Below, one piece after another: positions 9,398-18,936 of a DNA stretch of 64,000 nucleotides. Under the pieces are notes generated by a model. That model was not told the DNA's origin and did not search any database. It saw only the letters and a list, made by a program, of their open reading frames with translations. Made by a program: the position numbers and the translations under genes. Each line of letters opens with the position of its first letter. Position 1 is the first letter of the stretch. Where the stretch lies: assembly GCA_965230755.1 (NCBI GenBank), contig CBDDLT010000023.1, positions 248,001 through 312,000 on the forward strand, in the 5' to 3' direction. This DNA comes from DATFJT01 sp965230755 (GTDB taxonomy: Bacteria; Bacteroidota; Bacteroidia; Chitinophagales; Saprospiraceae).

Positions 9398-10219
9398 TTA
9401 CTTAAATACCACTATATTTTCCTCGGAAAAACGTTTAAATGGAATAACAACCTTTCTATCTTCACTTTCCAGAATAACATTATTGCTATTCATCTCCATG
9501 ATGGTTCCTTCGATATCGCCAACCTTGATTCTTTGACCGATTTCGAATTCATTTTTATGGTATAAAGCGTTGAGCTGGTTCGCTACCATTTGCTTTGAAG
9601 CCAGTCCGTAACCGATCGCAAAGGCCATCACGATTCCGCCCAAAACGATCGTAAGGTTATTCGATATCACCTTGGTTTCGAATTGTGCCTGATCCAGTGC
9701 ACTCATAGCGACTGAAATAAACAGGATGTAAAAAACGACTGTGGAGATCAATCCGGCTGACGGAATACCCAGGGAGCTACACGCAGTAAATACTGCTTTT
9801 TTTACATAATTCGACAATACCGCACCAACGATAAGGATAAGAACTCCCGATAGTAAAAACGGGATATAATTGATTAAATCTTTGACCAAATCAGAGATGG
9901 CCTCCATATTGAGGACCTCCACCGCTGTGACAACAAAAAGCAGCAATACAATATAGTAGATGAAGGCACCAATTATATTACTGATTTTTATTTCCATGCT
10001 CGACTTCTGGATGAAGTCTATATCGTTAAGAGACTCGCCATACTTATCAATTCCAGTTTTACTTATAAGCCTGGACAAGAGTTTTCTCAGTTTTCTACCT
10101 ATAAATCTTCCAAGAAACAGCAGAACAATAGCTCCGAATATACGAGGTAGATATGTGAGTAATCCACTGACGAAATTATTGATCAGATCTGTAGAAATAT
10201 AGTCTGTTATCATTATCAT
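9398..10219 (-). CDS. MscS-family mechanosensitive channel, small type
   Basis: 273 residues. Four to five hydrophobic segments occupy the first ~190 residues, including two copies of the 'conserved TM helix' repeat found in this family (around YLPRIFGAIVLLFLGRFIG and YIPFLLSGVLILIVGAVL). The C-terminus (IGQRIKVGDIEGTIMEMN, then VVIPFKRFSEENIVVF) is the small MscS beta domain; the larger cytoplasmic cage is absent. The expected role is an inner-membrane ion channel or osmotic release valve. It lies 23 bases downstream of a small ORF behind a sigma-factor gene on the same strand, so the three may be co-transcribed. Confidence 0.8.
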   Translation of the reverse strand: MIMITDYISTDLINNFVSGLLTYLPRIFGAIVLLFLGRFIGRKLRKLLSRLISKTGIDKYGESLNDIDFIQKSSMEIKISNIIGAFIYYIVLLLFVVTAVEVLNMEAISDLVKDLINYIPFLLSGVLILIVGAVLSNYVKKAVFTACSSLGIPSAGLISTVVFYILFISVAMSALDQAQFETKVISNNLTIVLGGIVMAFAIGYGLASKQMVANQLNALYHKNEFEIGQRIKVGDIEGTIMEMNSNNVILESEDRKVVIPFKRFSEENIVVFK

Positions 10220-10242
10220 TTGGTTTTAATATTCTAAAAATA

Positions 10243-10434
10243 TCATTTTTTATTCTGGTCTCTCAAAATATTTTTGGGGGGTCTTATCAAAAGACCTACT
10301 GGTTTAATTACGTAGAGATCCACTAGGTTGCCAACAAAGCGCATGTTTACTAGATTTTTGCGCACAGTATTTCTCACTTCTTGCGGCGGAGAATGGTAGC
10401 CGTTAATTTCTTTAAAATTATTGGTTCCTTCCAT
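10243..10434 (-). CDS. small basic protein downstream of an ECF sigma gene
   Basis: 63 residues from an ATG at 10434, starting 7 bases after the stop of the ECF sigma factor. It is basic and has no membrane segment long enough to be sure of, although VDLYVIKPVGLLI is mildly hydrophobic. No family is recognised. Its place is where an anti-sigma factor is often encoded, but the sequence has none of the usual anti-sigma features. Support is position and tight spacing. Confidence 0.45.
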   Translation of the reverse strand: MEGTNNFKEINGYHSPPQEVRNTVRKNLVNMRFVGNLVDLYVIKPVGLLIRPPKNILRDQNKK

Positions 10435-10441
10435 TGTATAT

Positions 10442-11008
10442 TTATTTAAACATTTGTCTACTAAGTAGAACTGTTTTCGCTTTAGCTCTTTTCAGTCTCA
10501 TTTTTACTGCACTCTCTGAAATATTAAGCGCCTCCGAGATTTCCGCAATCTTTTTGTCGTCTCTATATTTCATTAACAGTATTGCCTTGTCTTTTGGTTT
10601 TAATTGATCCAACAATTCGACAAGATTTTTCATCTTAATCTCCAACAGTTCTTTGTCCTCTATCTCTTCTTCCATCTCAGGAAAAGTCTCTACCTTCAGC
10701 TCTATACTGTTGGCGCGTTGAATTTTTCTCAGCTTATCAATACAGTGATTGTACGTGATAGAGTAAACCCAAGTTGAAAACTTAGATTTCTCTTGAAACT
10801 TAGATAAATTCAAGTAGATCTTAATAAAGATCTCCTGCATCGCTTCAGCCGCCAGGTTTTGATCCTTCATCATGGCTATACACTTACCGTATATTCTATG
10901 TTCATAGCGGTCGTATAGCGCATTGAAGAGAGAATCGCTTTGTGTTAAGCAATACTCTTGAATCAGATCAATATCTGACATGCCTTCTAGAGACTTCTTG
11001 AGGTTCAT
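10442..11008 (-). CDS. ECF-type RNA polymerase sigma factor
   Basis: 188 residues. The sigma-2 region contains AMQEIFIKIYLNLSKFQEKSKFSTWVYSI (about 74-105 in shortened form: EIFIKIY, FSTWVYSI). The sigma-4 region is a helix-turn-helix, KKIAEISEALNISESAVKMRLKRAK, near the C-terminus, of the type that reads the -35 element. No sigma-1.1 or sigma-3 region is present, as expected for ECF factors. The two downstream genes on the same strand are a small ORF and an MscS-type channel, which suggests an envelope-related regulon by context only. Confidence 0.88.
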   Translation of the reverse strand: MNLKKSLEGMSDIDLIQEYCLTQSDSLFNALYDRYEHRIYGKCIAMMKDQNLAAEAMQEIFIKIYLNLSKFQEKSKFSTWVYSITYNHCIDKLRKIQRANSIELKVETFPEMEEEIEDKELLEIKMKNLVELLDQLKPKDKAILLMKYRDDKKIAEISEALNISESAVKMRLKRAKAKTVLLSRQMFK

Positions 11009-11083
11009 TGGAATCGGACAATCATACTTTGAAAGATTAGACGTTTCCCTTGGTTAAAAGACACATAATGCGGAAATTACAGG

Positions 11084-11668
11084 ATGAAAAATCAAATCAC
11101 TTTGCAAGATATTAGTTTTGATCTATATATAAAAGAAACTGATATTCTTCATTCTATACAAAAATTGGCCCAAAATATAGAAAATCACTATAAAGAGATG
11201 CCTTTATTGCTGGGAGTCCTCAATGGAGCCTTTGTTTTCGCTTCTGACCTATGTAGGTTTTTTGAACGGGATCACGAAATAGAATTCGTTAAGTATCAGT
11301 CTTATAGAGGAATGCAAGGCGGTGGTGTGCTCAGTGATCTGATTGGTATTAAAGAAGATAAAATCCGAGAACGGACCATTCTCATCGTGGAAGATATTGT
11401 GGATACCGGAAATACATTAGCACAATTGACCGAAGAATTATATCGGAAAGGCGCTAAGAAAGTTGACTGTGTAACCGCCTTTTTTAAACCGGAAGCCTTC
11501 AAAAGGGATAATCCTCCACTATTTGTTGCCATCGAATGTGAAAACCGATTTTTGGTAGGTTACGGAATGGATTACAATGGTCTCGGGAGGAACTTGAGGG
11601 ATTTGTACGTTCTTTCTTCTATGGAACAAGATTCGAATAAATTTCAGTCAGAAGAAAAAAAGCATTGA
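11084..11668 (+). CDS. hpt: hypoxanthine phosphoribosyltransferase
   Basis: 194 residues, slightly longer than the usual ~180 owing to a polar tail. The PRPP-binding signature is LIVEDIVDTGNT (about residues 103-114), preceded by VLNGAFVFASDL and followed by the purine-binding VAIECENRFLVGYGMDY. The enzyme salvages hypoxanthine (and usually guanine) to the nucleotide with PRPP. It is transcribed divergently from the sigma factor gene, and a tRNA gene follows about 50 bases later. Confidence 0.92.
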   Translation: MKNQITLQDISFDLYIKETDILHSIQKLAQNIENHYKEMPLLLGVLNGAFVFASDLCRFFERDHEIEFVKYQSYRGMQGGGVLSDLIGIKEDKIRERTILIVEDIVDTGNTLAQLTEELYRKGAKKVDCVTAFFKPEAFKRDNPPLFVAIECENRFLVGYGMDYNGLGRNLRDLYVLSSMEQDSNKFQSEEKKH

Positions 11669-11721
11669 GAAAAGATTGAAAAGAAAAAATAATTGAATTA
11701 TTTTTGTCTCTTCTTAGTGCT

Positions 11722-11793
11722 AGACCCATGGTGTAATTGGTAACACACCGGTTTTTGGTGCCGTTATTCAAGGTTCGAGTCCTTGTGGGTCTG
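11722..11793 (+). tRNA. tRNA-Gln (anticodon TTG)
   Basis: Cloverleaf read by eye. The acceptor stem is AGACCCA / TGGGTCT with discriminator G, and the D arm is GTG...CAC. The anticodon loop TTTTGGT gives anticodon TTG, with a C/T mismatch at the top of the anticodon stem. The T arm is CAAGG-TTCGAGT-CCTTG. The full CCA end is not encoded. It is 72 bases long and transcribed in the same direction as hpt. Confidence 0.93.
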
Positions 11794-11991
11794 CAAAGAT
11801 TAATCCCTGTTCGTCGAGAGATGGATGGGGATTTTTGGTTTTGTTGCTAAGCCACTTTTTTCATTGGCCGAAGTTTCAACTTGAGGCGGACGGGCCCAGT
11901 TGCAGATAAATTTATTGAACCACTTTATGATTTGGGGATATTGGTTCGTAGCTTCTAAAATACAAAAAAGTGGGCCTAAAAAAATCATTAA

Positions 11992-12138
11992 AATAATACT
12001 TTATGGAATGCTGCATTACGGCTAAATGGATTATTTTGGGATAAATCTGATCTTGACGAGGAATGTGGGACAGTAATATTTGAATTCAGGCCCATTGGAA
12101 CACAAAGTAAGGGGAAAAAAGATAATAAAATCAGATGA
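11992..12138 (+). pseudogene. C-terminal remnant of a third copy of the following paralogue pair
   Basis: The frame from about 12001 to the TGA at 12136-12138 reads ...LFWDKSDLDEECGTVIFEFRP..., which aligns with the C-termini of the next two genes (LIWEKSKINEECGKVVFRL and LLWEHSHLEEEVGIVYIEFR). A stop codon (11989-11991) precedes it and no matching N-terminal part is found upstream, so it is a truncated relic. The ~200 bases between the tRNA and this relic hold no gene I can support. Confidence 0.7.
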
Positions 12139-12214
12139 TATGGGATCATTAAATTGAAATTAACTACACATAGATTTTAGATAAAAAAGGATTATTTCTT
12201 GTTAAGTTATTAAA

Positions 12215-13060
12215 GTGACGCGTATAACAATTGCTCTTTTAATCATTTTGCCCAGCTTGGCGTTTGGTCAAAAAGATGATTCAAAGGGATATGATCTTGC
12301 ATTATCCGCTTGGGATTATTTCATGAATGGAAATTATGAAAAATCTTTAGAGCTCTGTAATAGGGCTTTAGAAGTAAATGATAGCTTATGTTTAGCGTAC
12401 CACTATAAAACCCTTGTCCTTTTAGTATTAGATGAAAGTCAGGAGGCAATAGAAAGTGGGGTTGAATGTATGAAATGTAATAAATCTGACATAGATTGGG
12501 ATCCTAGATTTATTCGTCCCAACTGGTTTAGGAGCTCAGTAATTTATGATTTTGAGATGTTTAGATCGAAATTTCCCGATGTTCAAAAATTAGATTTTAT
12601 TGCCAAATTATATAATATCGTCCTAAATTTACATATGCCCCAATCTTATGAAGAATACAAGTACTATAAGGATTCAATTCCTGGAGAACTTAGACCATAT
12701 CGTACACTTTTTGGGGACTATGAATTTGAATTTGTACTGCTTTCAACTGATATTGATAGAAGAATAATCAATTATCCAAGCTTTAGAAAAGGGGGAAAGC
12801 ATAAAGCAGTTATACACCTCAATATTTGCATAGATTCAGATGGTAGAGTTACTAAATCAGAAGTAGATAAAATTAATTCAAGTGTAGAATTGAAGCCGGG
12901 TTTATTTATTTCTGATGAAGAATATATCAATAACACTTTTAATAGCAGCAAGTTCAGTATGAAGAAATTGATTTGGGAGAAATCAAAGATAAATGAAGAG
13001 TGTGGAAAGGTTGTTTTTAGATTAGATTCAAAAGGACCGAAGAGACTAAGGGATCAATGA
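12215..13060 (+). CDS. secreted TPR-like protein with TonB-C-like tail (paralogue A)
   Basis: 281 residues from a GTG start. A signal peptide (ITIALLIILPSLAFGQ) leads into a helical, TPR-like part (AWDYFMNGNYEKSLELCNRALEV, about 32-55, and the following helices). The C-terminal ~100 residues, with AVIHLNICIDSDGRVTKSEV and a last strand CGKVVFRL, resemble the TonB C-terminal fold of small periplasmic proteins. It is clearly homologous along its whole length to the next gene: both have SYEEYxYYxDSIPxELRPYRTL near residue 140. Function unknown; location is probably periplasmic. Confidence 0.7.
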   Translation: MTRITIALLIILPSLAFGQKDDSKGYDLALSAWDYFMNGNYEKSLELCNRALEVNDSLCLAYHYKTLVLLVLDESQEAIESGVECMKCNKSDIDWDPRFIRPNWFRSSVIYDFEMFRSKFPDVQKLDFIAKLYNIVLNLHMPQSYEEYKYYKDSIPGELRPYRTLFGDYEFEFVLLSTDIDRRIINYPSFRKGGKHKAVIHLNICIDSDGRVTKSEVDKINSSVELKPGLFISDEEYINNTFNSSKFSMKKLIWEKSKINEECGKVVFRLDSKGPKRLRDQ

Positions 13061-13136
13061 GAAAGATTAGTGTTTCAATATAATTATTATAAGAATAGAA
13101 CAATTACGATAGAAATTTAGAACTCAAATTTTTGGT

Positions 13137-13994
13137 ATGAGATATTACATTCGATATTGTACATTTTTGATCTTTCTTTTCTTCGTTTTACCAGAACAAG
13201 GGATGTCTCAAGAAGAAACCGAAGGATATGATCTTGCGCAATCGGGGTGGGAATATTTCAATGAGGGAAGAAAGAAACTGGCTTATAAGCATGTTAATAA
13301 AGCCATAGAGATCAATAAAAGACTGTGTATTGGATATCATTATTTGGTTATGATTGAATTGGTGTTAGGAAATGATGACAAAGCCGTCGAAAATGCAATT
13401 GATTGTTTGGCATGTTACAGGTCAGTAAAGAGTTGGAACAAGTGGGGGCTGCACCCAGCATGGTTTAAAGGTCTGTTAAGATATGACTTTGAATCATTTA
13501 GAGCTAACTACCCGGAAATCGATGGAATTGATGTGATTGCCAAATTGTATAATCTTGGATATAATTATTACTTGCCTGAATCATATGAAGAATATGAATA
13601 CTATAGGGATTCAATTCCAGTAGAACTAAGACCTTACCGAACATTACGCGGAAGTCAGGATTTTCTGACAGTGGCAAGAACTGATATAAAACGACGACTG
13701 GTCCGTTTTCCGGATCACAGAAATGTTAGAAATCATTCAGCAATTATTCCGGTCAAAGTTTGGATAAAACCAGATGGAAAAATTAAAAAATCAGAAGTTG
13801 ATAAAGTTAATGCTATAGTGAATCCAAATCCAATGATTGATTCTACTCCATCAGAGTATAAGCGGGATATGTTCCATTATGCCAGAATGTATTCTCAATC
13901 ATTACTTTGGGAGCATTCGCATTTAGAGGAGGAAGTCGGAATCGTCTATATAGAATTCAGGAAGAAAAAATCAAAAGGTCTGTCCAAGCAATGA
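13137..13994 (+). CDS. secreted TPR-like protein with TonB-C-like tail (paralogue B)
   Basis: 285 residues with a signal peptide ending near GMSQ. It is a full-length paralogue of the preceding gene: GYDLAQSGWEYFNEGRKKLA at the start of the mature part, a shared middle block EEYEYYRDSIPVELRPYRTL, and a C-terminal AIIPVKVWIKPDGKIKKSEV strand pair. The two genes are 76 bases apart and diverged enough to suggest an old tandem duplication. No enzyme motif is present. Confidence 0.7.
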   Translation: MRYYIRYCTFLIFLFFVLPEQGMSQEETEGYDLAQSGWEYFNEGRKKLAYKHVNKAIEINKRLCIGYHYLVMIELVLGNDDKAVENAIDCLACYRSVKSWNKWGLHPAWFKGLLRYDFESFRANYPEIDGIDVIAKLYNLGYNYYLPESYEEYEYYRDSIPVELRPYRTLRGSQDFLTVARTDIKRRLVRFPDHRNVRNHSAIIPVKVWIKPDGKIKKSEVDKVNAIVNPNPMIDSTPSEYKRDMFHYARMYSQSLLWEHSHLEEEVGIVYIEFRKKKSKGLSKQ

Positions 13995-14076
13995 TTACGA
14001 AATTGATCTTTAAGCAGTCTTAGGTTATCTGTAATTTCAAAACTACGGACGAATATTCGAAGAGCTTTTTGATTCA

Positions 14077-15750
14077 CTACTCCACCTCAATTGGATAAAA
14101 CCGGCAATTCTTACCAGAAAAAATCCCTGGAACTTTCAAGGCAAAACTGTACTTGAATTCACCACTTTCTCGAGGAGCGATGAGCGATCCTTTTAATGCA
14201 ATATGCTCTCCAGCTTCCAAGGAAGAAATGGATAAGACTTCCTGATGAATGCTGATAGGTTCATTGTGACGATAGACAGCGGAGTATAAAAGCAGAGGCT
14301 CTCCATTAACTCCGGAGAGTTCAATGTTTTGATTAGTGGGATTCGCGAGTTCAATGTTCATGGTGGCTTTTTCTCCTTTTCTCAAGGCTTCGACCGGATC
14401 CTGAACTTTGATCTTGAGATAGTTGAAAGATCTCCAGTTGTCGATGATTCTATATGGGGTGTTCTTGCCCAAAATATCTACGGAGTCTCGGCAGCTTACC
14501 CAGCCATTGCAAACATTGAATATTTTCTGGTTTTGAAAGGATAGCTCCCATTCCGGCCACATGACAAACTGTGATCCGCTGTTTCTATCCATGCTCATCA
14601 AGAAGGCCTCTTCGCCACTGTAGAACATGTATTTGGAAATAGGTTGATAGGAGCTGTAGAAGATGACCGGTAGACCATTGGCTTCTTTTTTTAAGGCTTG
14701 AGCCCATTCGTCATAGCCGTGAAATTCGTTTCTCAAATCCCATTCCTTTGGGAGGAAGTCAAAAACTGCATAGATTCTAATGATGGAGATTAGAAATACG
14801 GTGGTCAATCCCAAATAGAGGATTTTCTTACGCCAATATTCCCTGTTCTGCTCGAAAAACTTATAACCAATGTAGGCAATTGGAAGTACTAGGAATGAGG
14901 TCCAATTCGCTTCTGTCCTTCCTTTGAAACTCATGAGGAAGAAGAAGGCAACTGAACCGATAATGGTCCACTTCAGTGACTTTTCGAAGAGGTTTTCGGA
15001 GCGATATCGCACCAGCGCAATGACAAGAGGAATACTGATCAAGGGACCAAATACCAACAACTGACCTCCCAGGTAATCTAAAGGGAAGGTCCATTTCCAT
15101 GCCTCGGGCATTCTTTCGAAAAGATGAAATCGAAAAGTGGGAAACCCTTCGGAATATTGCCAGTACAAGTGAGGGAGAAATAGGAGTGTAGCGACCAGTA
15201 TGGCCAGATAAGTATTTCTTCTACGAAATAGATGTACCAGAGGAATTAAGGAAAATACGAGTACTAAAATCCCTTGATACTTCGCATAGCCCATCATAGC
15301 AACACTAAAACCAATCATGATAGCGGACCAGGCTTCATCTTTTTCTATGAAACGATGTAGATAAAAAAAGTACAGACAAGTAAAGAAGAAACAGGGAACA
15401 TCCGGAACACTAATGAAACTTAGCACATGAAATATGGCCATCCCCAATACCAAAGCCAAAAACAGCCAAGTATCTTTAGGTTTTAGGAGGTTTAGGATTA
15501 AGTAGAGTCCACCGAGGCTCAAAAGGATTGTAGGCATTCGAACGGCTAGTTCTCCATTAAAGATTAATTCTCCAAGGTAGATCATGACACCAATGGCCGG
15601 AGGATGATTAAAATAACCCCAATCCGGACGAAGACCAAAAATCCAGTAATAAGCTTCGTCATTGGATAGTTCAGTGAAGAAGGACTGAAGGAAATTGATC
15701 AAACCCCAAATAATGATGATCCAAAGCGTATGTCGACTTAGCTTATCCAC
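14077..15750 (-). CDS. GT39/ArnT-like integral membrane glycosyltransferase
   Basis: 557 residues. The N-terminal ~350 residues hold about ten hydrophobic segments. The first extracytoplasmic loop has the family's catalytic-type acidic motif NDEAYYW (about 29-35) followed by DWGYFNHPPAIG, as in ArnT/PMT-type transferases that use polyprenyl-phosphate sugars. The C-terminal ~180 residues form a soluble extracytoplasmic domain without a recognised family. The start is a GTG placed immediately after the mtaB stop, so translation is probably coupled. The acceptor (lipid or protein) is unknown. Confidence 0.8.
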   Translation of the reverse strand: MDKLSRHTLWIIIIWGLINFLQSFFTELSNDEAYYWIFGLRPDWGYFNHPPAIGVMIYLGELIFNGELAVRMPTILLSLGGLYLILNLLKPKDTWLFLALVLGMAIFHVLSFISVPDVPCFFFTCLYFFYLHRFIEKDEAWSAIMIGFSVAMMGYAKYQGILVLVFSLIPLVHLFRRRNTYLAILVATLLFLPHLYWQYSEGFPTFRFHLFERMPEAWKWTFPLDYLGGQLLVFGPLISIPLVIALVRYRSENLFEKSLKWTIIGSVAFFFLMSFKGRTEANWTSFLVLPIAYIGYKFFEQNREYWRKKILYLGLTTVFLISIIRIYAVFDFLPKEWDLRNEFHGYDEWAQALKKEANGLPVIFYSSYQPISKYMFYSGEEAFLMSMDRNSGSQFVMWPEWELSFQNQKIFNVCNGWVSCRDSVDILGKNTPYRIIDNWRSFNYLKIKVQDPVEALRKGEKATMNIELANPTNQNIELSGVNGEPLLLYSAVYRHNEPISIHQEVLSISSLEAGEHIALKGSLIAPRESGEFKYSFALKVPGIFSGKNCRFYPIEVE

Positions 15751-17073
15751 TTATTCTATGAGTACAATTTCTTCTTCCAATCGGCTGAGCTTGGCTTTTT
15801 TGATTTCGTTGACTTCGCCAAAACCAGTTTGTGCTTCTACCTTGATATAATTATCACTAAAGCCGGTCAGGGTATTTTCCTTCTTGCTTTTTTCGAAGAG
15901 AATCTCTCTTTCCTCTCCTAGATGCTCAGCATAGAACTTTCTTTTCTTCATGCTCGAAAGTTCATGCATCACCGCACTTCGCCTTCTTCTTTCTTCCAGT
16001 GGAACTTGATTTGTTTCTTCACCCGCTGGAGTGTTGGCCCTTTCGGAATAGGTGAAGACATGCAAATAGGAAATATCTAAGGAGGAAATAAAATCATGGG
16101 ACTCCTTAAAAAGCTCTAAGCTTTCGTATGGGGAACCCACAATTACATCTACTCCAATGCATGCATCAGGCATTTGGCTTTTTATGTGTTCTACCCTGGA
16201 TCGATAGAGCTTAGTATTATATCTCCTCTGCATTTTTTTGAGTACCTCATCGGATCCGGACTGAAGTGGAATATGAAAATGAGGCATTAGTTTTCGCGAA
16301 TTCGTAACGTAGTTGATGATCTCATCCGTTAAGAGATTGGGTTCGATAGAGGAGATGCGAATTCGATCAACAGGACATTCTGTGTCCAAAGCTCTGATTA
16401 GATCCAGGAAGTTTTCTTTTCTATTCCTTTTATCCTTGTCTTCCAGATCCGGGCCATGACCAAAATCACCGATATTTACTCCGGTAAGGACAATTTCTTT
16501 AACTCCATTTTCTGCCAAGCGATTGGCTTCTATTAGTACCTTTTCGATTCGATCACTCCTGCTTTTGCCCCTTGCCAAAGGAATGGTACAAAAGCTGCAT
16601 TTATAATCACATCCATCCTGCACTTTCAAAAAAGCTCGGGTCCTTTCCGTCTCAGAGTGTGCATGATAAAAATTACGGGTCTGAGCGATCTCCTGAACAA
16701 AGTAGGTATTGCTGATTTCCTCTTGAAAGAGATCAGGAATGAAGTCCAGGATTCGAAATTTTTCAGCAGCACCGAGAACAAGATTTACCCCTTCGATCTC
16801 AGAGATTTCCTTTGGCTTTAACTGCGCGTAACATCCAATGACGACTATTTTAGATTCTGGATTTTGACGCTTAAATCGTCGGATTTCTTTCCTGCATTTT
16901 CGGTCTGCAAAATCTGTTACAGAGCAAGTATTGAGAATATAAATATCAGAATGCTGTTGGTCTGAATGAACGGAATAGCCCTGCTTTTCAAATAGCGACT
17001 TGATGCTAGATGATTCAGAAAAATTGAGTTTGCACCCAAGGGTATGAAAAGCGACACTTAATGGGGTAGCCAC
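15751..17073 (-). CDS. mtaB: tRNA t6A37 methylthiotransferase MtaB
   Basis: 440 residues. A radical-SAM methylthiotransferase that converts t6A to ms2t6A at position 37 of tRNAs. The N-terminal UPF0004 domain carries one Fe-S cluster on C14 (TLGCKLN), C50 and C81. The radical-SAM cluster is C155xxxC159xxC162 in QDGCDYKCSFC. A C-terminal TRAM-like segment (EREILFEKSKKENTLTGF) is present. The conserved CKLN near the N-terminus favours MtaB over MiaB. The glycosyltransferase gene starts directly at its stop codon. Confidence 0.93.
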   Translation of the reverse strand: MATPLSVAFHTLGCKLNFSESSSIKSLFEKQGYSVHSDQQHSDIYILNTCSVTDFADRKCRKEIRRFKRQNPESKIVVIGCYAQLKPKEISEIEGVNLVLGAAEKFRILDFIPDLFQEEISNTYFVQEIAQTRNFYHAHSETERTRAFLKVQDGCDYKCSFCTIPLARGKSRSDRIEKVLIEANRLAENGVKEIVLTGVNIGDFGHGPDLEDKDKRNRKENFLDLIRALDTECPVDRIRISSIEPNLLTDEIINYVTNSRKLMPHFHIPLQSGSDEVLKKMQRRYNTKLYRSRVEHIKSQMPDACIGVDVIVGSPYESLELFKESHDFISSLDISYLHVFTYSERANTPAGEETNQVPLEERRRRSAVMHELSSMKKRKFYAEHLGEEREILFEKSKKENTLTGFSDNYIKVEAQTGFGEVNEIKKAKLSRLEEEIVLIE

Positions 17074-17187
17074 GACTTTTTTTTGACAAAATTAATAAAA
17101 TCGTGTTGAAAGAAAATTAAAAGGAATTTGGCAATTGGCTCGAATTTTGTGTAATTTTCTGTTCATGTCAGATAATACCCCAGTGTT

Positions 17188-18930
17188 ATGAGAAAACCAA
17201 ATATTATTTTGCTGCTATTATGTTTTGTGCTTCCCCTTACAAGTTTCGGAACAATGATTATCCCTACCCAACATATGGGAGACTATGCTCAGTATAGTGA
17301 TCTAGTTGGAGTTTACCATTTTGATTACGAGGAGGATCGCCTAGAAAATGACAGAATTTATACCTATATGGTATTTAGCCCCGTCGATACCTGGAAGGGA
17401 GATGCCAGATCAGTAGAAATTCGTCAAATGTCTTACAAAACAGATGTGGATGAAGGCTTTAGAATGGATGTTCAAATTGATCTAGAACCCCAAAAGGAAT
17501 ACCTCTTGTTTCTTAGTGAAGTCAATGGGCGATATTTCCCAGGACTGTGTAATTACGGCATTTATAATGTGGAGGATTTTGAGGGCGAGAAAATTCTTAT
17601 TCCAACGCAATCTTCTATAAATACGCATTTATCAGATCGCTTGGACGGGAAGTCTGTAGAGCCATTACAGAGTTACTATTATGGTGAATTTAAGCAAGCC
17701 ATCCAGTCTTACCTGATCAGCCACCAATGGAACCTTGATATAAGTGAGGTGGATGGTGTTAATATACATGATTATCACAAAGCTCCTGTAGGTTGTGCTT
17801 ATTTAGGTGCAGGTGGTGGATTTGTGGGCGTGAGATGGGTCAATTCCAATATTGATTCTTATACCGACGATGATGGTGATGATGATTTGCCGAATGTTGA
17901 GACATGCATAGATAACGCATTGGATGCAATCAATAACAACTATAACGTGTTCCTTACTTCATCGGGAACGACTGATTATAATCCCAGTTGTTCTTCAGGA
18001 AGTGCGACAGATGGATATCCCAGCTACGCTAATAACAATTTGAGTGGGGCACAAACACTATTGCATATTTTCAATGATCCCTGTGGTGAAATTGCGGATT
18101 TATCTGGATGTTCAGGGACCCTGGCTATTGGTGGCTGCTATTATGGTGGAAGCAATGTTTTCAATGGGGATACTTGGTATAATGGTCAGCATGGATACGC
18201 CATTTACAACAATGGTTTAGGGGCTTGTTTTGGATGTGGCGATTATGAAATAGTGGCCACGCATGAATCTACACACGCTTTGGGTATGGGTCATCTTTCA
18301 GCCTCCTCTTATCCTGGCAATAATATGAATCCCAGTTGCTGTAATAATATCAATACCAAGGATATTGAATGTATGGACCATGCATATTTGGCTTCAGTTC
18401 CCATAGAACTTGCATTTTTCAAGGGAGAGTTGGTGAAGTCTTCAGTTGTGCTGAGTTGGAGGTCCTTAAGTGAGTTAAACTGTGATAATTATAACATAGA
18501 AAAGTCCAGAAATGGACGTGATGGTTGGCAGGTGATTCATGAAGAAGAATGTTCCATGCTAAGTGCTGGAAGTATAGATTATGAATTTGTAGATCATGAG
18601 GTATACGCAGGGGATAATTACTATCGATTATCTCAAACCGACGTAGACGGGACAAAGACATATTTTGATATCATACGCATCGCTTATTCGGGTGAAGATG
18701 AGTGGACCCTATCTCATGATAATGGAGGCTTACAGTTGAACAGTGATTCAGATCGATTGGTGGGAAGTGAAGTCTCAGTGTATAACTTAAGTGGGCAACA
18801 ATTGTCTTCGACCACACTGCAAAGAGGAGAAAATAATCTGGGCCTTGAAGGCTCAGGAAATAACATGATTCTAATTCTAAGAATAGAATCGGAAACTGGC
18901 ATGGAAGTGACTAAGGTATTTGTGCCGTAA
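17188..18930 (+). CDS. secreted metzincin-type metalloprotease with T9SS sorting domain
   Basis: 580 residues. A signal peptide (about 1-21) is followed by a ~170-residue N-terminal region. The zinc-protease domain has HESTHALGMGH (H359, E360, H363, H369), the extended HExxHxxGxxH signature, with a probable Met-turn at ECMDHAY. Next comes a beta-sandwich typical of Bacteroidota secreted proteins (SVVLSWRSLSELNCDNYNIE). The end resembles a type A T9SS C-terminal sorting domain (VSVYNLSGQ ... VTKVFVP). It is therefore expected at the cell surface or outside. It converges on parC with 6 bases between stops. Confidence 0.85.
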   Translation: MRKPNIILLLLCFVLPLTSFGTMIIPTQHMGDYAQYSDLVGVYHFDYEEDRLENDRIYTYMVFSPVDTWKGDARSVEIRQMSYKTDVDEGFRMDVQIDLEPQKEYLLFLSEVNGRYFPGLCNYGIYNVEDFEGEKILIPTQSSINTHLSDRLDGKSVEPLQSYYYGEFKQAIQSYLISHQWNLDISEVDGVNIHDYHKAPVGCAYLGAGGGFVGVRWVNSNIDSYTDDDGDDDLPNVETCIDNALDAINNNYNVFLTSSGTTDYNPSCSSGSATDGYPSYANNNLSGAQTLLHIFNDPCGEIADLSGCSGTLAIGGCYYGGSNVFNGDTWYNGQHGYAIYNNGLGACFGCGDYEIVATHESTHALGMGHLSASSYPGNNMNPSCCNNINTKDIECMDHAYLASVPIELAFFKGELVKSSVVLSWRSLSELNCDNYNIEKSRNGRDGWQVIHEEECSMLSAGSIDYEFVDHEVYAGDNYYRLSQTDVDGTKTYFDIIRIAYSGEDEWTLSHDNGGLQLNSDSDRLVGSEVSVYNLSGQQLSSTTLQRGENNLGLEGSGNNMILILRIESETGMEVTKVFVP

Positions 18931-18936
18931 TTAGTC

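Noticed and set aside
11800..11988. 62-codon minus-strand ORF next to the tRNA
   Set aside because: No family traits, no start signal, and it lies beside the decayed paralogue fragment; composition looks noncoding.
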